A stretch of DNA of 64,000 nucleotides, from contig VZRZ01005362.1 of the NCBI GenBank assembly GCA_013398175.1, positions 444,943-508,942 of the forward strand, read 5' to 3'. Shown here in pieces: positions 24,403-37,800 of this stretch. The position numbers and the translations under genes are program-made. The notes beneath the pieces were generated by a model, which saw only the letters and a program-made list of their open reading frames with translations, was not told the DNA's origin and made no database searches. Numbering within the stretch: position 1 is the first letter of the stretch; every line of letters begins with the position of its first letter. The stretch is from Climacteris rufus. Its lineage: Eukaryota > Chordata > Aves > Passeriformes > Climacteridae.

Positions 24403-27400
24403 TGTATCTTTTTAAAATCTGCCAACATAAGGATTAGCAATCTTCCCATGACATTCATGCAACATCTCTTCTCCACCCAGCTTAATGTCTCTGTGGACCA
24501 TTGATTTCTACTAAGTTTTGCCATGTGTTGAGCACCAGATCTGAGTTTAATTTTACTTTTTGCTGCACAGAAGACACCTCTTCTTCATCTAGGGAAACAG
24601 AGTCTGGGACTCCACCATTTCTTTAAAAGGACAGTCCCTGGCTAAATACTCATTGCTAGATGTTCACACCCGTTTTTCTTCCTGCTTTTCGTCTGGTATT
24701 CTATAAGACAGCTTTCTCCTTTTTTTGGAAGCATGTACCCACAGTACATCAATTCCCATGAACCTGTTCATCTGTATGTCATTATTCCTTACAAAATGTC
24801 AAAATCAAAACTGTACAGCAACATTCTGGTGTTGGTTTTGCCAATGACAAATGAAGAATTAACTTTTCCTTCCCAACTTTCCTTTTTGCTCCAAGATCAC
24901 CCATCCAGAACACCTAAATGATTTTGTGGCTTCACAGACCCTGATCTGTGCACCTGCATTGCAGCCCTTGCTCGTGGACATTAGTCAGAAAAGCCACATT
25001 AGTCAAAAAAAGTTTCAAAAATAATTTCAAAATAGTTTCAAAAGTAGTAATCAAGATCCCTCCTTTTGCCTGCTCTGCGATGGGGATTTACAAATTTGCC
25101 TATTCTTATTGAATTTACTATCAGAGATTTTTACTGGCTCAATGAGTGTGTCATCCCAATCTCATAAAATAGGACAGCCAATCTCTCCATTTAATGATTT
25201 CACATTAGCAGCTACTTTTTGAGATTGGGTTGTTGTCTAATCTGTTTAAACTGAAATTTATTATTAATGTAATGTTCTAGTATTTTCATCAGATTGTTCT
25301 GTGCTAAGTCTGAGCATTGTAGAAATCTAAGCACATTATGTCTCTACTGTCTCCTTTATCAGCTGAACTTGTAGTGTCATGAAGGATATAATCAGGATTG
25401 TGTGGCATGATTTATTTTTCAAGAGACTCTTTTGAGAGGCAGTACTTTTATCCCTGTTCCTTTACTTCTCCCTAAGATAAGTGAATGCTCAATCATGTTT
25501 TCCATTAAATTACTGGGGGTTTTAGAAGGGTTTTCTGTTACCTGGATTATCCCTGCTCACTTTCTGAAAATTAGGATGTTTTTGTTTCCCCATCATTCCA
25601 GACTGTGCCAGTACCAGATATACTGAAAATAAACAACAGCTGTGCACAATGCTCTGAGCCAACTTTTTCTACTTCAGGTGAAAGCTGTTTTGATTTTCTA
25701 GAGAATTTTCTTTCTTATAGTCATGGTATAATACGCTGCTGAGTAACTTATGGACTGGAAAATATTTTGTCATGCTAAAGTGATCAGTGTAGATCACACT
25801 GCTTCTTTCAAAATAATAGAATAAGTTTTTGAATATATTTGACTTCTTTGCATCATTGCATATCTGACTGCTTTCCTACTTTTTCCAGTGTTTCTTTTCT
25901 TCCTAATACAGTTGAGTATTTTTTAGCCCTGAAAACCATTCTTTTATTCCAAATATAACTTTGTTAAATTTTCTGCATTTGGGAAACACAAGTATTACCC
26001 TTTCCTTTATACATGCAATATCAAATAGATAGATTGTAACAGCAGTACTTCTATTTCTTTCTCTATTTCCATCTTACTCTCTTGCGGTAATACATCCAGC
26101 AGTTCCCTTTATTGTGCTCTAAAATAAGCATTGGCCAAAGATGTTTCTCAGAACTGTGGTATCAGAAATCCTACTTTCAATGTTTTTTCCTGACTTTCAA
26201 CCACATTTTCTTTCTAAACCTATACATTCCAACTGATAGGCAGTTTACAGGCTATCAGTAACAGTAATCCTTATTTTCTAGTTGTGGTTTGAGGAAGGGT
26301 CATGGTTGTGTTCCTGGTTTCTTGCTGGTTTTTGTCCATTTGGAATGCTGATTTTTTTGTGCCTCTGGTCTACTGCAACACGAGGGAAAATGAATTTGCA
26401 TCAACTCCTATCAAATACGGTACTCCTGCTCAGACCCAGAATCCTGGCACTTGAAAGGATACTGCTGAAATATTTCCTTAGCAGCCTTTGATGCCTTTGT
26501 TCAATTCATTTCTGAATAGGGACTGACTAAAATCTTCTGCTTTAAATGGCTGCTGCCTCCCTGTGTGCTCTAAACAATTGTCAGCCAACCATCAGCCCTT
26601 CCCGCTCTGACAATGTCATTCTTAGTTGTCCTGCTCACCTTTGGAGCATATGATGCAGCCTTTCACAGAAATAATGCCTTACCATGTATTAAAGTTCAGA
26701 AAATTGCCTCCAGTATTTCCGGCGTCATTAGTTTTCAAAACAAGGAAAGTTCCAAAGCTATCATGTGAATTTTCCCTGCTTCTTCCAAGGTCCCAGAAGT
26801 CTTCTGTAACCCTAGAGTTCCTCAAGATACCATGACCCCATCTTACATCAAGTCCAGCTTTTCCCCTCCACTTCAAAATTTAATGCCTCAATTGAGTCAA
26901 GGAAAAGCTTATCCAGAACATTTTAGATATTATCTATTATATAATGTATATATCAAATTATATAATTTAGAGGGTATTATTAGACACTTGGAACTGTCTT
27001 CTTCCCATCTTTAACACATTTGGCTGTACATCTCAAAGAAGTATATTCACTGTTGGCTGCTATGAGGCTTTGCTCCTCCAAAGCTAAGTGTATAAAAAGC
27101 AACTAGAAGTAATTGCAGGTAACAATAACCAGTAGTCAAGAAGTAAACTTAAAGAAAAAAAATAAAAAACAAACAACTAAAGAAACAGAGAGAAATTCAC
27201 TTCAAACAGGACAAAAACAGTAGCCAAGATACATCCAGGACACAGTAGAAATATGGTCCTTGTCTATTCAGTAACTTAATTTTTAAATTTGTGTTTGTAA
27301 ATAAATTATCCACTTCCATTTTTTCTCCTGCCTCTGCCTGTTTTCATTTTTTATTTATTTCCATTTCCTTTACAACATTTTTTTTCCTGTAAAACCTTAC

Positions 27401-30400
27401 CTTAATAAAATTCTTTAACTCCCAAAGAAGGTAAATTTTATTAGTTCTTCTCTGTGTTCTTCTCATATGTTCTTCTTTATCTGGGCATGTTATAGGGGCA
27501 TCCCAAATTCTCCATCTTTTTGTACCCTTCAGGCTTTCAGGATTGCCTCCATATCTGGTTGTATACAGCATACAGGGCACTGCAAGTACCTTCCAGAAGG
27601 AGGGCAGTAAATACTAAAACCTTTTAAGTTAAAAATCTCTCAGTCAAGCTGTGGACAAAGTTTCCATATGCAAACCTTGCAGGCAGATATTTACCTTGTT
27701 TGGTTTCCATGCCAGAATTTCGGTATAAATGAAAGAAGACCAATTATATTTTTTATGATTACCATACTTTTAGTAGCAAGCGGTTTCTAGAAGTGGGCCC
27801 TGAGAGCTGTTTCTGTAAATAAAAGAAACCCTCTCTTTTTAAAAAGGGAAGAATTAAATGCAAATTTTAATTAATGAAGAAAATATTCACTCACGAAATG
27901 CAGGAAGCACCAGTCCAATCACCTGAAAAGGAGAAAACAGTTTGTAAAGTGTAGTCAACTTAATATTCTATTAGGTTTTAATGGGACAAACATTTGATGT
28001 TGTCCTTAAATAGGAAACCTGGTATTTGCAGGGAAGAGTTTCTATAACCACTAAATTTAAAACCATACATAAGAATATGCTGAATCTTTAATCATTGATT
28101 AAGATTACAATCAAATATTGGTTTCAGAATTTCATTATTTCACTCTCTGAAACCTGAGCTGAATTTGGAGCTCATGAGAACTTTTTGCCCACCTCTTTTC
28201 TGATTCAGCTGAAATACATGGGTCTGGTGTCATTCTGTCTTCCTTTGAGCTTTGTAAATATAGCTAGAGGTGCCCCTTTTGCTCCAAGGATATGTGTCCT
28301 ATGAATTTAAATCACAAACAGTACAGGCAGAATGTCCAAAGGCACATTCACCTTGGACCACTCCCATCCCACAGAGGACTAGGCATCTGCTGTGGCTGAA
28401 ATTGGATGGAAGTGATCCAGAACTTGAGGTTACCCAGCCCAGAGACGTGGCGAATTAGCAACAGTGATTCTGTTCCCCTTGTTGCGTCAGAGTGTGTTGA
28501 GGCAATTCCACAAGGGGAACGTCGTGTTGGGACCTTTCTGGCTTTGCACTGCTCTGGAATTTGATTTGATGGTGGTGGCTATCCATCTCCTCAAACTTTG
28601 TCAGCATCTGTTTTGCATTTAAAGAGGCTGTCTCAGCTCTCCTTCATGTCAAGGCAACATTCCTCTTCTTTACGGCAATGGTCAGGCTGATTCCACTTGC
28701 TGAAAAAAGAATAAATCTATCTGTTGATGCAAAACCTGCAGGGGAAGGCATTTTCTCTATTCATGAAGATATTAATTATTTGCAGTCCACCACAGTAAAA
28801 TCCTCGGTGCAACCAGAGTGGAAGTCTCCTTGTACAAAGCCATTCTGTGGATATGGAAACACAGTCCGTGTTCTGAGGGATGTGGGGAGATTGGAGAGGG
28901 AAAGAGTGATTGGAAAGAAGAGATGAAAAATATGGGAAGAGCACTCTGGGAGTTATTGAGCACCTGATGTTTGTCTTTTGCTCACAATTTTGTGTCAGTA
29001 ACTAGGGAAGGGTATGTAGCTGTGGGGGGCCAGCCAAGGCAAGCGAAGGAGCTGGTGAAGAGGCACAGATGAGAAGAGGAAATGCAGATAAAAAGAGAGC
29101 ATTTTGGTGATGTTATGCAAGCAATTGAGTGGCAAGATGAGGGCTCGGCACATACGTGCTTTGGAGAAGTTTGTGCAGTGAAGCTATTTGTGAAGAGAGA
29201 GTAAAATCTAATTTGTTTGAACTCTACCATCTGTGGTGTAATTGCCTTATTGCCAGTGGGATTTATATGAGTAAATGAACACTAGAAAGAGGAAGAATAC
29301 TAATAGTAGGGTTTAATTTTATATAGGACTGTCTCTGTTCATCTGTATAAAGAATATGAAAATAAGTCAATTCAAACCTATTTTATATAGGGTTATCTTG
29401 CTTCAGCTGTGAAAATTATATAAAAAATAGGTCAATTACTACAAAACTTCTTCTAAGGAGGAATAAACACACTATCATAAAAAGAAGCTGATTGCTCTCT
29501 AATTACAAAGAATGAAAAATCACTAATGTCAATTCTAAGATACATCTTCAAGCGAAGAACAAAAATAAAATTGGAAGCTGACATCTTTCTTCTACAAATA
29601 GTTTCCTGAAAACTGCTGGTTTGACAAGCTTCCAAACTGACATCTTCTATTTATACATAAACCCATTGCAAGCTTTTTCCCCCAGCTGAGATTTGGTAAC
29701 ATGGCACTTAGCAGATGGTATACCAAGTTGCATCACTTCTTTCATGATACTGCAGTGTGTTTTTTAAGCCCCTTTCCCAATGAAAGTGGTCTATAGCAGC
29801 TACCACTGTGGTTACAGAGACATTCCTTCATCTTCACAAACCAGGCCAACTAACGTATCAGGCAGATGTTGATAAAAGGTGAAGTGGGTTTCATGTTGTA
29901 CAGAGAATTTGACCATTTCAGATACATAGAGCACTTGGAATATGTGTATATATGGTCAGATCTGTTCTGCTTTGAGGATAGACTGATACCCTGACATGCT
30001 TCATCCACAAAAAAAGCCTGACAGTGTTATCCCAAAGCTGGCCTTCAGCAAAGCAGCAGAGTAGACAGTGTAGAAATGGCAGGTCCCCCTTTTTATATCA
30101 AACCTGCTGCAGTGATTAGAACTGATAAAAGGAGGTGAAGAGGTTGAAATAGAAAAACTTTATCAACTGGACTTGTCTATTAGACAATGTCCTACTTCAC
30201 TTCTTCAGCTTCAGCCCACTTGCTGCACCTGGCCTGGGCACTAGAATGAGCTGAGATGGGTGTGCTGTCACCATGATACACTGAATAACTTAGTGGGAGC
30301 TTTGGAGTTGGCTCAAGGTTGGTTTAATTTTCTGCTGGATGTTGAGATGCAGTGGAAGGGAGGGATGGGAAGGGTTTGTGCACTCCTTCTAAGTGGATAT

Positions 30401-31319
30401 GGAGACTGAGTTTGGTTAACAATGTGCCTTAGGCAGGTTTATATATGCCAAAAAATTGCTAATCTGCTGTCATTACCTTAAATAATTGATGATTGTCATT
30501 CATCTGAATGTTCCATTGCAATAGAACGTTTCACAGATCTTTTGTTTTGTTTCAGAGTCTTGATGAGACAGAGTGCTCCGTGTCTGTGGTTGAAACAGAC
30601 AACAAAAAGGGAAAATCAGAGACACAGAGTTGAGATGCTTATGGAGACCACAGGATATCAGCTCTTCTTCAATTTACTCCTGCTGTCCAGTTTATTTCAC
30701 AAGGGAATAAATGTTACAGTGTTTGCCCACAGCTGGTAAATAAACAAGGCTTGATCCACTTGCTTTCCTGTAGGAGTCTTTAGCTGTTCACGCAGAGCTA
30801 GCAGAACCCATGAGAGACAAGCTCTCCTCTGGAACAGATATGGGAGACCAGGAGTACCCTAAGGATGCTCAAATGTCTTAAAATTCTTCCTTATAACTGT
30901 GGTGTCAGTGCAGTTTCTTACATATTGTTTCTTAATGTACTAATATTATTATTGTGATCAAATAAAATTTTTTAGTGCTCCATTCCTGCAATATTCAAGT
31001 ACTGGCACATTAGATGATAATTTTAAAGCCAAATCCACTGCCATTAAATGAAATTATAAATTGAGATCCTAACTGACACAAGTTCCTCCAAGACAGGTTA
31101 ATTCAAACTGACTGGCAGTCATTAATATTCAGTTCTTACTCTTGCATTAGCAGGACCTGGTAATAAATCTGTCTTAATCAAAGTCTTCCTGGAAAACGGA
31201 CAATGGGCTCTGATGAGTAATATCCTGGCTGAAATTTCATGGGAGACTTTGCTAACTATTTAGGGAATTAAGCTTTTTCATAGTCCTGCACTGAATGCTC
31301 ATCCACGCATATTACCATC
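24403..31319. other. Long repeat-poor AT-rich stretch, no gene recognised
   Basis: About 6.9 kb without a recognisable transposon or gene. Frames are short (at most about 85 codons). It includes very AT-rich DNA at about 26918-26970. A CpG-enriched inverted repeat at 28472-28520 is listed separately. A CR1 origin of 24403-24535 is possible but not visible. Confidence 0.5.
28472..28520. repeat. Perfect 11-bp inverted repeat around a CRE/C-EBP-like octamer
   Basis: GTTCCCCTTGT (28472-28482) is the exact reverse complement of ACAAGGGGAAC (28510-28520), with 27 nt between. The spacer starts with TTGCGTCA (28482-28489, sharing one T with the left arm), an octamer known to bind C/EBP-ATF family heterodimers in vertebrates. 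CpG dinucleotides are unusually frequent just around it (about 28445-28525). Function as a regulatory site is inference only. Confidence 0.7.
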
Positions 31320-31355
31320 AGAAAAAAAAAAAAAGAGAGAGAGAGAAAAAAAAAA
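31320..31355. repeat. Polypurine simple tract (A-run, GA repeat, A-run)
   Basis: Thirteen A are followed by about seven GA units and ten more A on the plus strand, with no pyrimidine. It is a simple-sequence tract. No retroposed body precedes it, so I do not call it a poly(A) tail. Confidence 0.9.
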
Positions 31356-32007
31356 TCTAATTAAACAATGGCTACATTACATCATGCTTGGAGCAAAATA
31401 CCGTTTCTGACGTTTTTTTATGTGGGTACAACTTCTTTCATGGGGGAAGGTTTGTTCAGAAAGCTGACTATGCCCAGTGCAAACATAAAGCCAGTGAGTA
31501 TCAGAAAACTGACAATTCTCACTGATGCTTGTCATCTATCTTGCAGCAGATAAATACAACAGGACAGTCTGACCTGGGAATAGTCTGCCGTGTTGTTCAG
31601 CCCACATGTCCAAGTATATAGGGCTAGTGTCTCAAAAACTTCTCATTTTCTGGTTTCTGCCAAATGCAGTGTTTGGGAAAAAAATAACAATTTCTCCATA
31701 GTTTTAATTCTGGTGCAGAGCCCTGATGCAAATAGAAATATAAAGCCTTTTGTTACCATGAATGTTGTCTCATTTGGGTAGAAATCTCTTAACACAATTA
31801 AAGTAATTACTCTTCGCCTGAATGAATGCAGAACAGACTTCAGAAGGAGCCTTGGTGTGGGATACAACTGCCTGGTTCTGTCCAGATACAACTCACATCA
31901 GGACAGCTCCTATTTGTGTCTCTTCCCACTATATGAGGTCATCACAAGAACTAAAAATAATGTCAGTCTCTGCATACTCTTAAATTTCAGTATTGCTCAT
32001 TACAGCA
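31356..32007. other. Unique DNA between two simple repeats
   Basis: Short open frames on both strands (60-82 codons) without known domains. No transposon or RNA gene seen. Confidence 0.55.
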
Positions 32008-32144
32008 CTCTTTCTTTTCCTTCCTTCCTTCCTTCCTTCCTTCCTTCCTTCCTTCCTCTCTTTCTCTCTTTCTCTCTTTCTCTCTTTCTCTCTTTCTATC
32101 TTTCTCTCTTTCTCTCTTTCTCTCTTTTTCCTCCTTCCTCTTCC
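32008..32144. repeat. Compound polypyrimidine microsatellite (TTCC)10 then (TCTCTTTC)n
   Basis: A 137-nt plus-strand tract is pyrimidine throughout except for one A at 32098. Ten perfect TTCC units (32017-32056) are followed by about nine units of period eight, TCTCTTTC (32057-32127), and a less regular C/T tail. Translation of this tract gives the serine/phenylalanine/leucine-rich middle of a 225-codon open frame (31857-32534), which is therefore not a gene. Such a tract is prone to length polymorphism and to triplex formation. Confidence 0.97.
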
Positions 32145-34624
32145 ATTTGGGGTGAAAAAATATTTTCTTGGTGCCCAAGACAAAGTCCAAGGTCACATAT
32201 CCTAAGGAATGACCCACTTCACCATTCCTATTTCCTCTCCAATCTTGCTGGCTGCTCAGTTTCTTGTGTTATCCCTTTGCTACAGCAATATTTGGCAGTG
32301 TCAATAGTGGCTTCATGTTCATCAGCAGCTGAAGATTGGGTGAAGATGAAGGTCTGTGTTTTACTAAGGTTCGGCATAATTCCCATTAAAAATATAAAAA
32401 TAAATTCAACTGCTAGTGCACTGGGCATGAACTCATCCTTCATTCCCATATTTACAAATAATAGGAGGGACTGGATATTAACTCTAAATATAAGGAACTC
32501 TCCATCATATGATGAGTTGACAGCCCAGCTTTAAGATTAGAAAGAAAAGAAGAAAAATGTTGAAAATGTAGACATATATCTGTCTACATTGGATTTTTGT
32601 ACTGATAAATTGGTGCAAAACCTGTTTGAAGACACTGGAATTCCTGTATAATTATAACCAGTGTTTCCACTGAAACTCCTAGACTGTGAATCTGCTTGCA
32701 TTTGTTCAAGTGAAACATTCTCCTGCTGAGAACTGTGAAGCTTCATTTCCTTTTAAATTTTCCAGGGACAGGATGTCAGTCTAGGCAGAATGCCCTAAGG
32801 GGTATCCAGAGGAACTGCAAACAATGCATTTTAAAAGGCTTGTCATTATAACTGCAATTTTACAGATCTTACAAACAATATTTATTGGGGAAACTTTATT
32901 TTTGCAAATGTGACTGATACTTTGAGTACTTTTTTTCTTGTTCAGGATGAGAAAAAAATACCAAAACATTTCCAGTCAAGGATTTTCTTTTTGTGAAATA
33001 TCTCACTATCAGTAAGATTAAAAGGTCCAGCTCTTGATTATATGCTACAGAGTGGATTTCAGAAGCAAAATACTATTTTTGCCCACAGTGGAGGCCTATA
33101 TCTTAGTGTTAAAGACTACTGGTTGCTGTTTAGTTATAAATTTCAGGGGGAAATAGTGATTATAATGTCTGAGATGGCTGACAGGCACGAGATGTGACGT
33201 TTTTGTATTCACTATGGAGTAGTGTTTTGTTTATTGCAGGGTTAAGAGGCCTCTTTTATGGTGGACATGTCAACCAGTATTCTGGAAAACCTTGTTTAAT
33301 TTTCAGCTATCCCAAGCTGTAACAACAGAAGCAAATTATTTATGTGGGAATTCACCCTCACCTCATTTTAGCATCTACCTGAGGTGCCTGTGATGGAAGA
33401 CCTGATATTCTGTGTAATCCATGTAGGCAACAGTGAGAGACAGAGAGGATTCAGGAGGAAGCTCAAACCAACTAAGATCTGATTTTGGGATGTACCTGCC
33501 TCTCTCTGTTGCCTACAGAGGGACCTCCACTGCTCTCTCCTTAAGAAAGCAAATCTAGCCCTTTATATCTTGATTTTCCACATGCAGAAGGAAAGCATTT
33601 CCTTTCTTTCATGTTTTCTGGTATCTGGACTGTTTCCCCAGGTTTTTGTAAGTCATCAATACTCCTGTCTCTGAACTTAGGCAGGGAAATGACCTTATGG
33701 AAATACCTGAAAACAAGAGAAAGGCATGCTCATGTGAGTAACATTGACCTCTAAGTCATGCCTCTAGAATTACTAAGAGAAATCTCAAATATATTCAGTT
33801 GGAACCACTTGCTGCCTAAGGCAAATCTAACACTCTCCATTCTTTTCAGTCTGAAAAGCCAACCCACTTCATTTATTTACATGTCCATGTTAAGCTGATT
33901 GCCCTTCCTCTGTGCAGCTCAGGAATTGTATTCATCATCAGATCCTGGTGGTAGAGCTGAACACTGCCAGCAATGACATTGGTTACTTCAGTGCTTCTAT
34001 TAATGATAAATTTAGCCAGCTAAAAGGATGAGGTATGTGCCTTCAGGTTGATGCTAAATTGAAATTACCACTTAGCCTGCAATCAATTGCCTACGTTTTT
34101 ATTAATAGGCTAAATTCCAGATCTGACCTTTCCAAAAGTGCTGAATTACTAAATCCTGGGACAGACAGCAGGGTTCCCCTTACAAGGAGAAGTGTATTAT
34201 GCAAACATGTAAGGTCACCTAGAGAAGAACTCAGCTCAGGATACCAGGTGACCTGTACACACAGGTGTCAGCCAAGGTGCAGTGTCAATGCATAGGTGGG
34301 GTTTATAGCTGCAGGATTATGCTCTCCCACTGTCCCTACCCTTTTGGAGGTGTAACATGCGGTCCTGCATTGTCTTTTTTAATTTCATCACCTAAATAAG
34401 CACTACTTTTCATTTCTAGAATCCCCCACAGTAAACTGTGCTTTTTTACTCAGGAATACCCTTTCTAGCTGGACTCTGCCTAAATGATGCTGAGCTGCAG
34501 ATATATCCTCAGTCATGTCAGAGGGCTTTGCTTGTTGCTGATGAAGATTCAGAGGGGAAGGTTCCAGCCCCCAGAAAACAAATTAAAGCTCTTATTTTGT
34601 GCATTGTTTACATATTGTGTAGAA
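32145..34624. other. Unique DNA, no gene recognised
   Basis: It contains a perfect 10-bp-stem hairpin at 32565-32590 (listed separately). Frames of up to 86 codons (34035-34295, plus strand) have no known domain. No transposon is recognisable. Confidence 0.55.
32565..32590. repeat. Perfect hairpin, 10-bp stem and 6-nt loop
   Basis: AATGTAGACA (32565-32574) and TGTCTACATT (32581-32590) are exact reverse complements separated by TATATC. The stem does not extend further, so it is too short for a microRNA precursor and no function is inferred. Confidence 0.85.
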
Positions 34625-34836
34625 TACACAGAACCACAGAATGGCTGAGGTTGGAAGACACCTCTGGAGGCCACCTGGTCCAGCCCCTGCTGAGTGCATG
34701 GCTAGCTTCAAACAATGCTTAAAGCTGTGTTCTGCGGGGTTTTGGGTGTCTCCAAGGATGGACACTCCACAGGCTCTCTGGGTAATCTGTCCTAATGTTT
34801 GATTACCTTCACAGTAAAAGTTTTTCCTTACATTTC
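34625..34836 (-). mobile_element. CR1 3' end fragment (antisense)
   Basis: It begins CAGAACCACAGAATGGCTGA, then GGTTGGAAGACACCTCTGGA with GGCCACCTGGTCCAGCCCC, typical of the reverse complement of a CR1 3' untranslated end. It then reads CTCCACAGGCTCTCTGGGTA and CCTTCACAGTAAAAGTTTTT, the antisense of the C-terminal coding part. The copy is 5'-truncated near 34836 and dead. Confidence 0.92.
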
Positions 34837-37800
34837 CGTGAAAAATGGGGGACTGTTTCTACATTTTTGTGTAAGAGAAGAGGTTCTAAGCACAGATTCC
34901 CATGCTGGTGCTCTGCTGCATAGATGTTGTTTTCAAGGGCTGAATATTTTCTTACACAATAAATGAATGACAAAGAATAAGAAACGGTCAATGAATTAAC
35001 AGATTATTAACCACTTTCATTATCTAGAGAGGCCAGTATGCCCTGTATGAGTGGTGAATTCTGTTGAAAAGAGCTGGATTCTGATGTGCTCTGAAATTAA
35101 GGTGGTAAATGGCGAAACAACATAGCTGGGTGGATTGTCTGATAAAAGTAAATACATATCCCACATGGCATCTTGCACTCATCCAGCTTTGGCCACAGGT
35201 GAAGAACTCTGGAGATAAACAAATATTGGATGACTACTTGCAATATTTGCTAAGTCTTAAGAAAGCTGCAATGTGTTCATGATGAAAGTGGAAATGTGGG
35301 TGAAGGTAAATGCTTATAATCCTGCTGATGTGGGCTGAAAAAAGAAACTGTTTCCTAAAGAGGGATGAAAGTCCCAAGAAAAATAAAAACTCCACTGTCC
35401 TTGACATAGAGAAGATGATTGCATAAAAATAACCAAAGGACTAGGCTCAATTTTCATGTTTTTCTTTACCAAAAATGGAGGAATTTATAGTAAACAAATT
35501 AAAAATTCGTGTCATGAGGTGGAATAAAAAGTATGGCTGTAGTAAATAGGGGAAGCCTAGGGTCCTCAGCTGTAGCTAAACAGACTGGGGTGAGTTGGCT
35601 GCATGAAATAGAACAATCACTTGAGGCCTTGCTATGTGATAGATTTAGGTAAAATACATTAAAATTAAATGGGAAGTTTCTTCTGCGTAACAAAATCCAG
35701 TTGCATTTCAGAGTGGTGTGGTGTTTGGCTGTAGAATACAAGGTACCAAGGCAAAAGGGAAAAAAAATATGAGCTAGAAAAAGTGGCAGGTGAAGGAGGG
35801 AGGCTGGTGAGGAAGGAGTGAAGAGCTGTAGCTTAATGCATGTTCAGCACCAAGGATGCTGCTTGTCCCAGTGTGAGATGGATGAGGGACCTGAGAGCAT
35901 CCAGGGGTCAGCTGGCCCCTGGGGTAGCTGTTCTGGGAAACCCACTGCCTTTGCAGTTTCTCCATCAAGAAATAAGAGAGAAATATGTTATCATATTGTT
36001 GCATGGAAAGGAAAATTAGTTGGTTAGTTTGCCATTTTTATTTCCTTGACTTCATTTTCTTTTCCCTCAGGATGATACTGTACTTTTAAGTTATTTGAGA
36101 GTCTGAAGGCAGGAAATACCACCCACTGTCTGTGCAGAGACTTGAGGTTTTCAACATTTTTAAGTGCAAGCTCAGGGTAGTGTTTATTACCCATCCTTAG
36201 ACACTGAACCCAGCTCTGGCTGCTGCCCTCACTGCCTAGCAGGGTGGCTGCAGCCCACCAAACAGATTATTCCTCATGAATCAGTCTTCCAAATTTACAT
36301 GTCAGTGAGGGATAGAGCTGGAAGACACAGTTTACCAAAAAAGCTACTTTTTTTTTCCCGTTGCCAAAACATAGGCAGTGAGACTGACCAACACAACTCA
36401 TGAAATCGTATGCAATCCAAAACAAATTTTTCTAAAGAGAAAATTTTTATGAAAAAAATCTCAATTTTCATTTCAACAACAACATTTTCAAAAGTCCTTA
36501 GAAAAGTGAAAACAAGTATCAAAAAGCAAAAGCAAAAGTTTTGCTTTGCACAACTTGATGCCAAGTCAGTGTTTCAGCAAGGGAGGCAGGATAAGATTGA
36601 TTATTTCCATTTCACTGCACTCGGCTGACATCACTGGTGGTGCCATGCCAAACAATCCCAAGCTACATTTTCATCAGCAATTCACTATGATTCATTGGTG
36701 CCTGCCTTTAGACACTGGGTTTTGTTCCTCAGATTTCTTTTAGAAAAGATGATGCTAATTCTGGCTGGATAAGGACTCACTAAATAAAGCTGGGTTTTGC
36801 CATAACCTGTAGCCATGATTCTGGCTGTGCTTTTGATTTGTGAAACCAGCTCATGGTGAGTGTCCAGGAAAGTGCTTCTGAGCTCAGTCTGCAAGCAGGA
36901 TGGAAATAGACTGAAGAAATGGAACCATCCTGGTTTTTTATAGCCTCATCTGTCCAGGCTTGGATTTGCAAAAACTAAAATCAGTTGAGAGTTCACATGA
37001 TTTCTGTGAATTCTGTTTTTTCTGTCCAAAGTGCACACCCTGAATGTCCAATGTGCTGCAGCCCCATCACTGTAAGCAGCTGATTTCCCCAAGCTCTGCA
37101 TATCCCATGTCAACATTTCCTCTCCTCTCACAGCTCCCAGACTCATTCTGGTGTCTGGCAATGCAGCAGCTCTAGATGCAGGGTTGGCCTGCTCAGATCT
37201 CCAACCCTACAGCCTTTTCCTGTTAGTTGTCCTTGCTGCTCTCCCTTGCAGACACATCCCCATGTCATCCTGTTTATGAAATATCCCTTTGGTGTTGTCT
37301 GAGGCCCCACAGCTCCACGTGCCTCATCCCTGCCCTTACACACATGAGTTATGCCCTACTTGAACAGGCAGTGCAGACCAACAGAAGCAGATCCATAGAG
37401 TGACACAGTTGGTGCTGAGGATGCAACAGCCCTCCTGTATCAAAGGGTTTTGCTTTGGTCCAGGTCAAGCCTGGTCCAAGTGACTGCATGAGGTTGCAGC
37501 ATGTTAGCAGTATCTTGGAACTGCATTTTCTTTTTTTGTTTCAGACACAAAAAATCCCATTTGAGCACTCTCACTCCCCTTTTCAGTACAGGATAACCAC
37601 AACTTCCCTAGAAGTCTTCCCATCACTCCTTCCTGAGAGAGGAGTCAAGACTGAAACAAAGCCTTGTTCCTCTATGCAAACACTGCAGTATTTGTGCAGT
37701 ATTTTAACTGGAGGGAAGCAAAATTTGTCAGTTTATTCCTCAGTGAGGAGAGACCTGAGTGTGTTGTAAAGAAGCTGTATTTGCTATTGAAAGTCCTGTA

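Noticed and set aside
24138..24524. 128-codon minus-strand frame with reverse-transcriptase-like end
   Set aside because: It is CR1 sequence in a deleted, 3'-less copy and not a host gene or intact element.
31857..32534. 225-codon plus-strand open frame, the longest in the window
   Set aside because: Its middle is translation of the TTCC/TCTCTTTC microsatellite, which has no stop in any phase. The flanks have no recognisable domain, and minus frames through the tract are open too.
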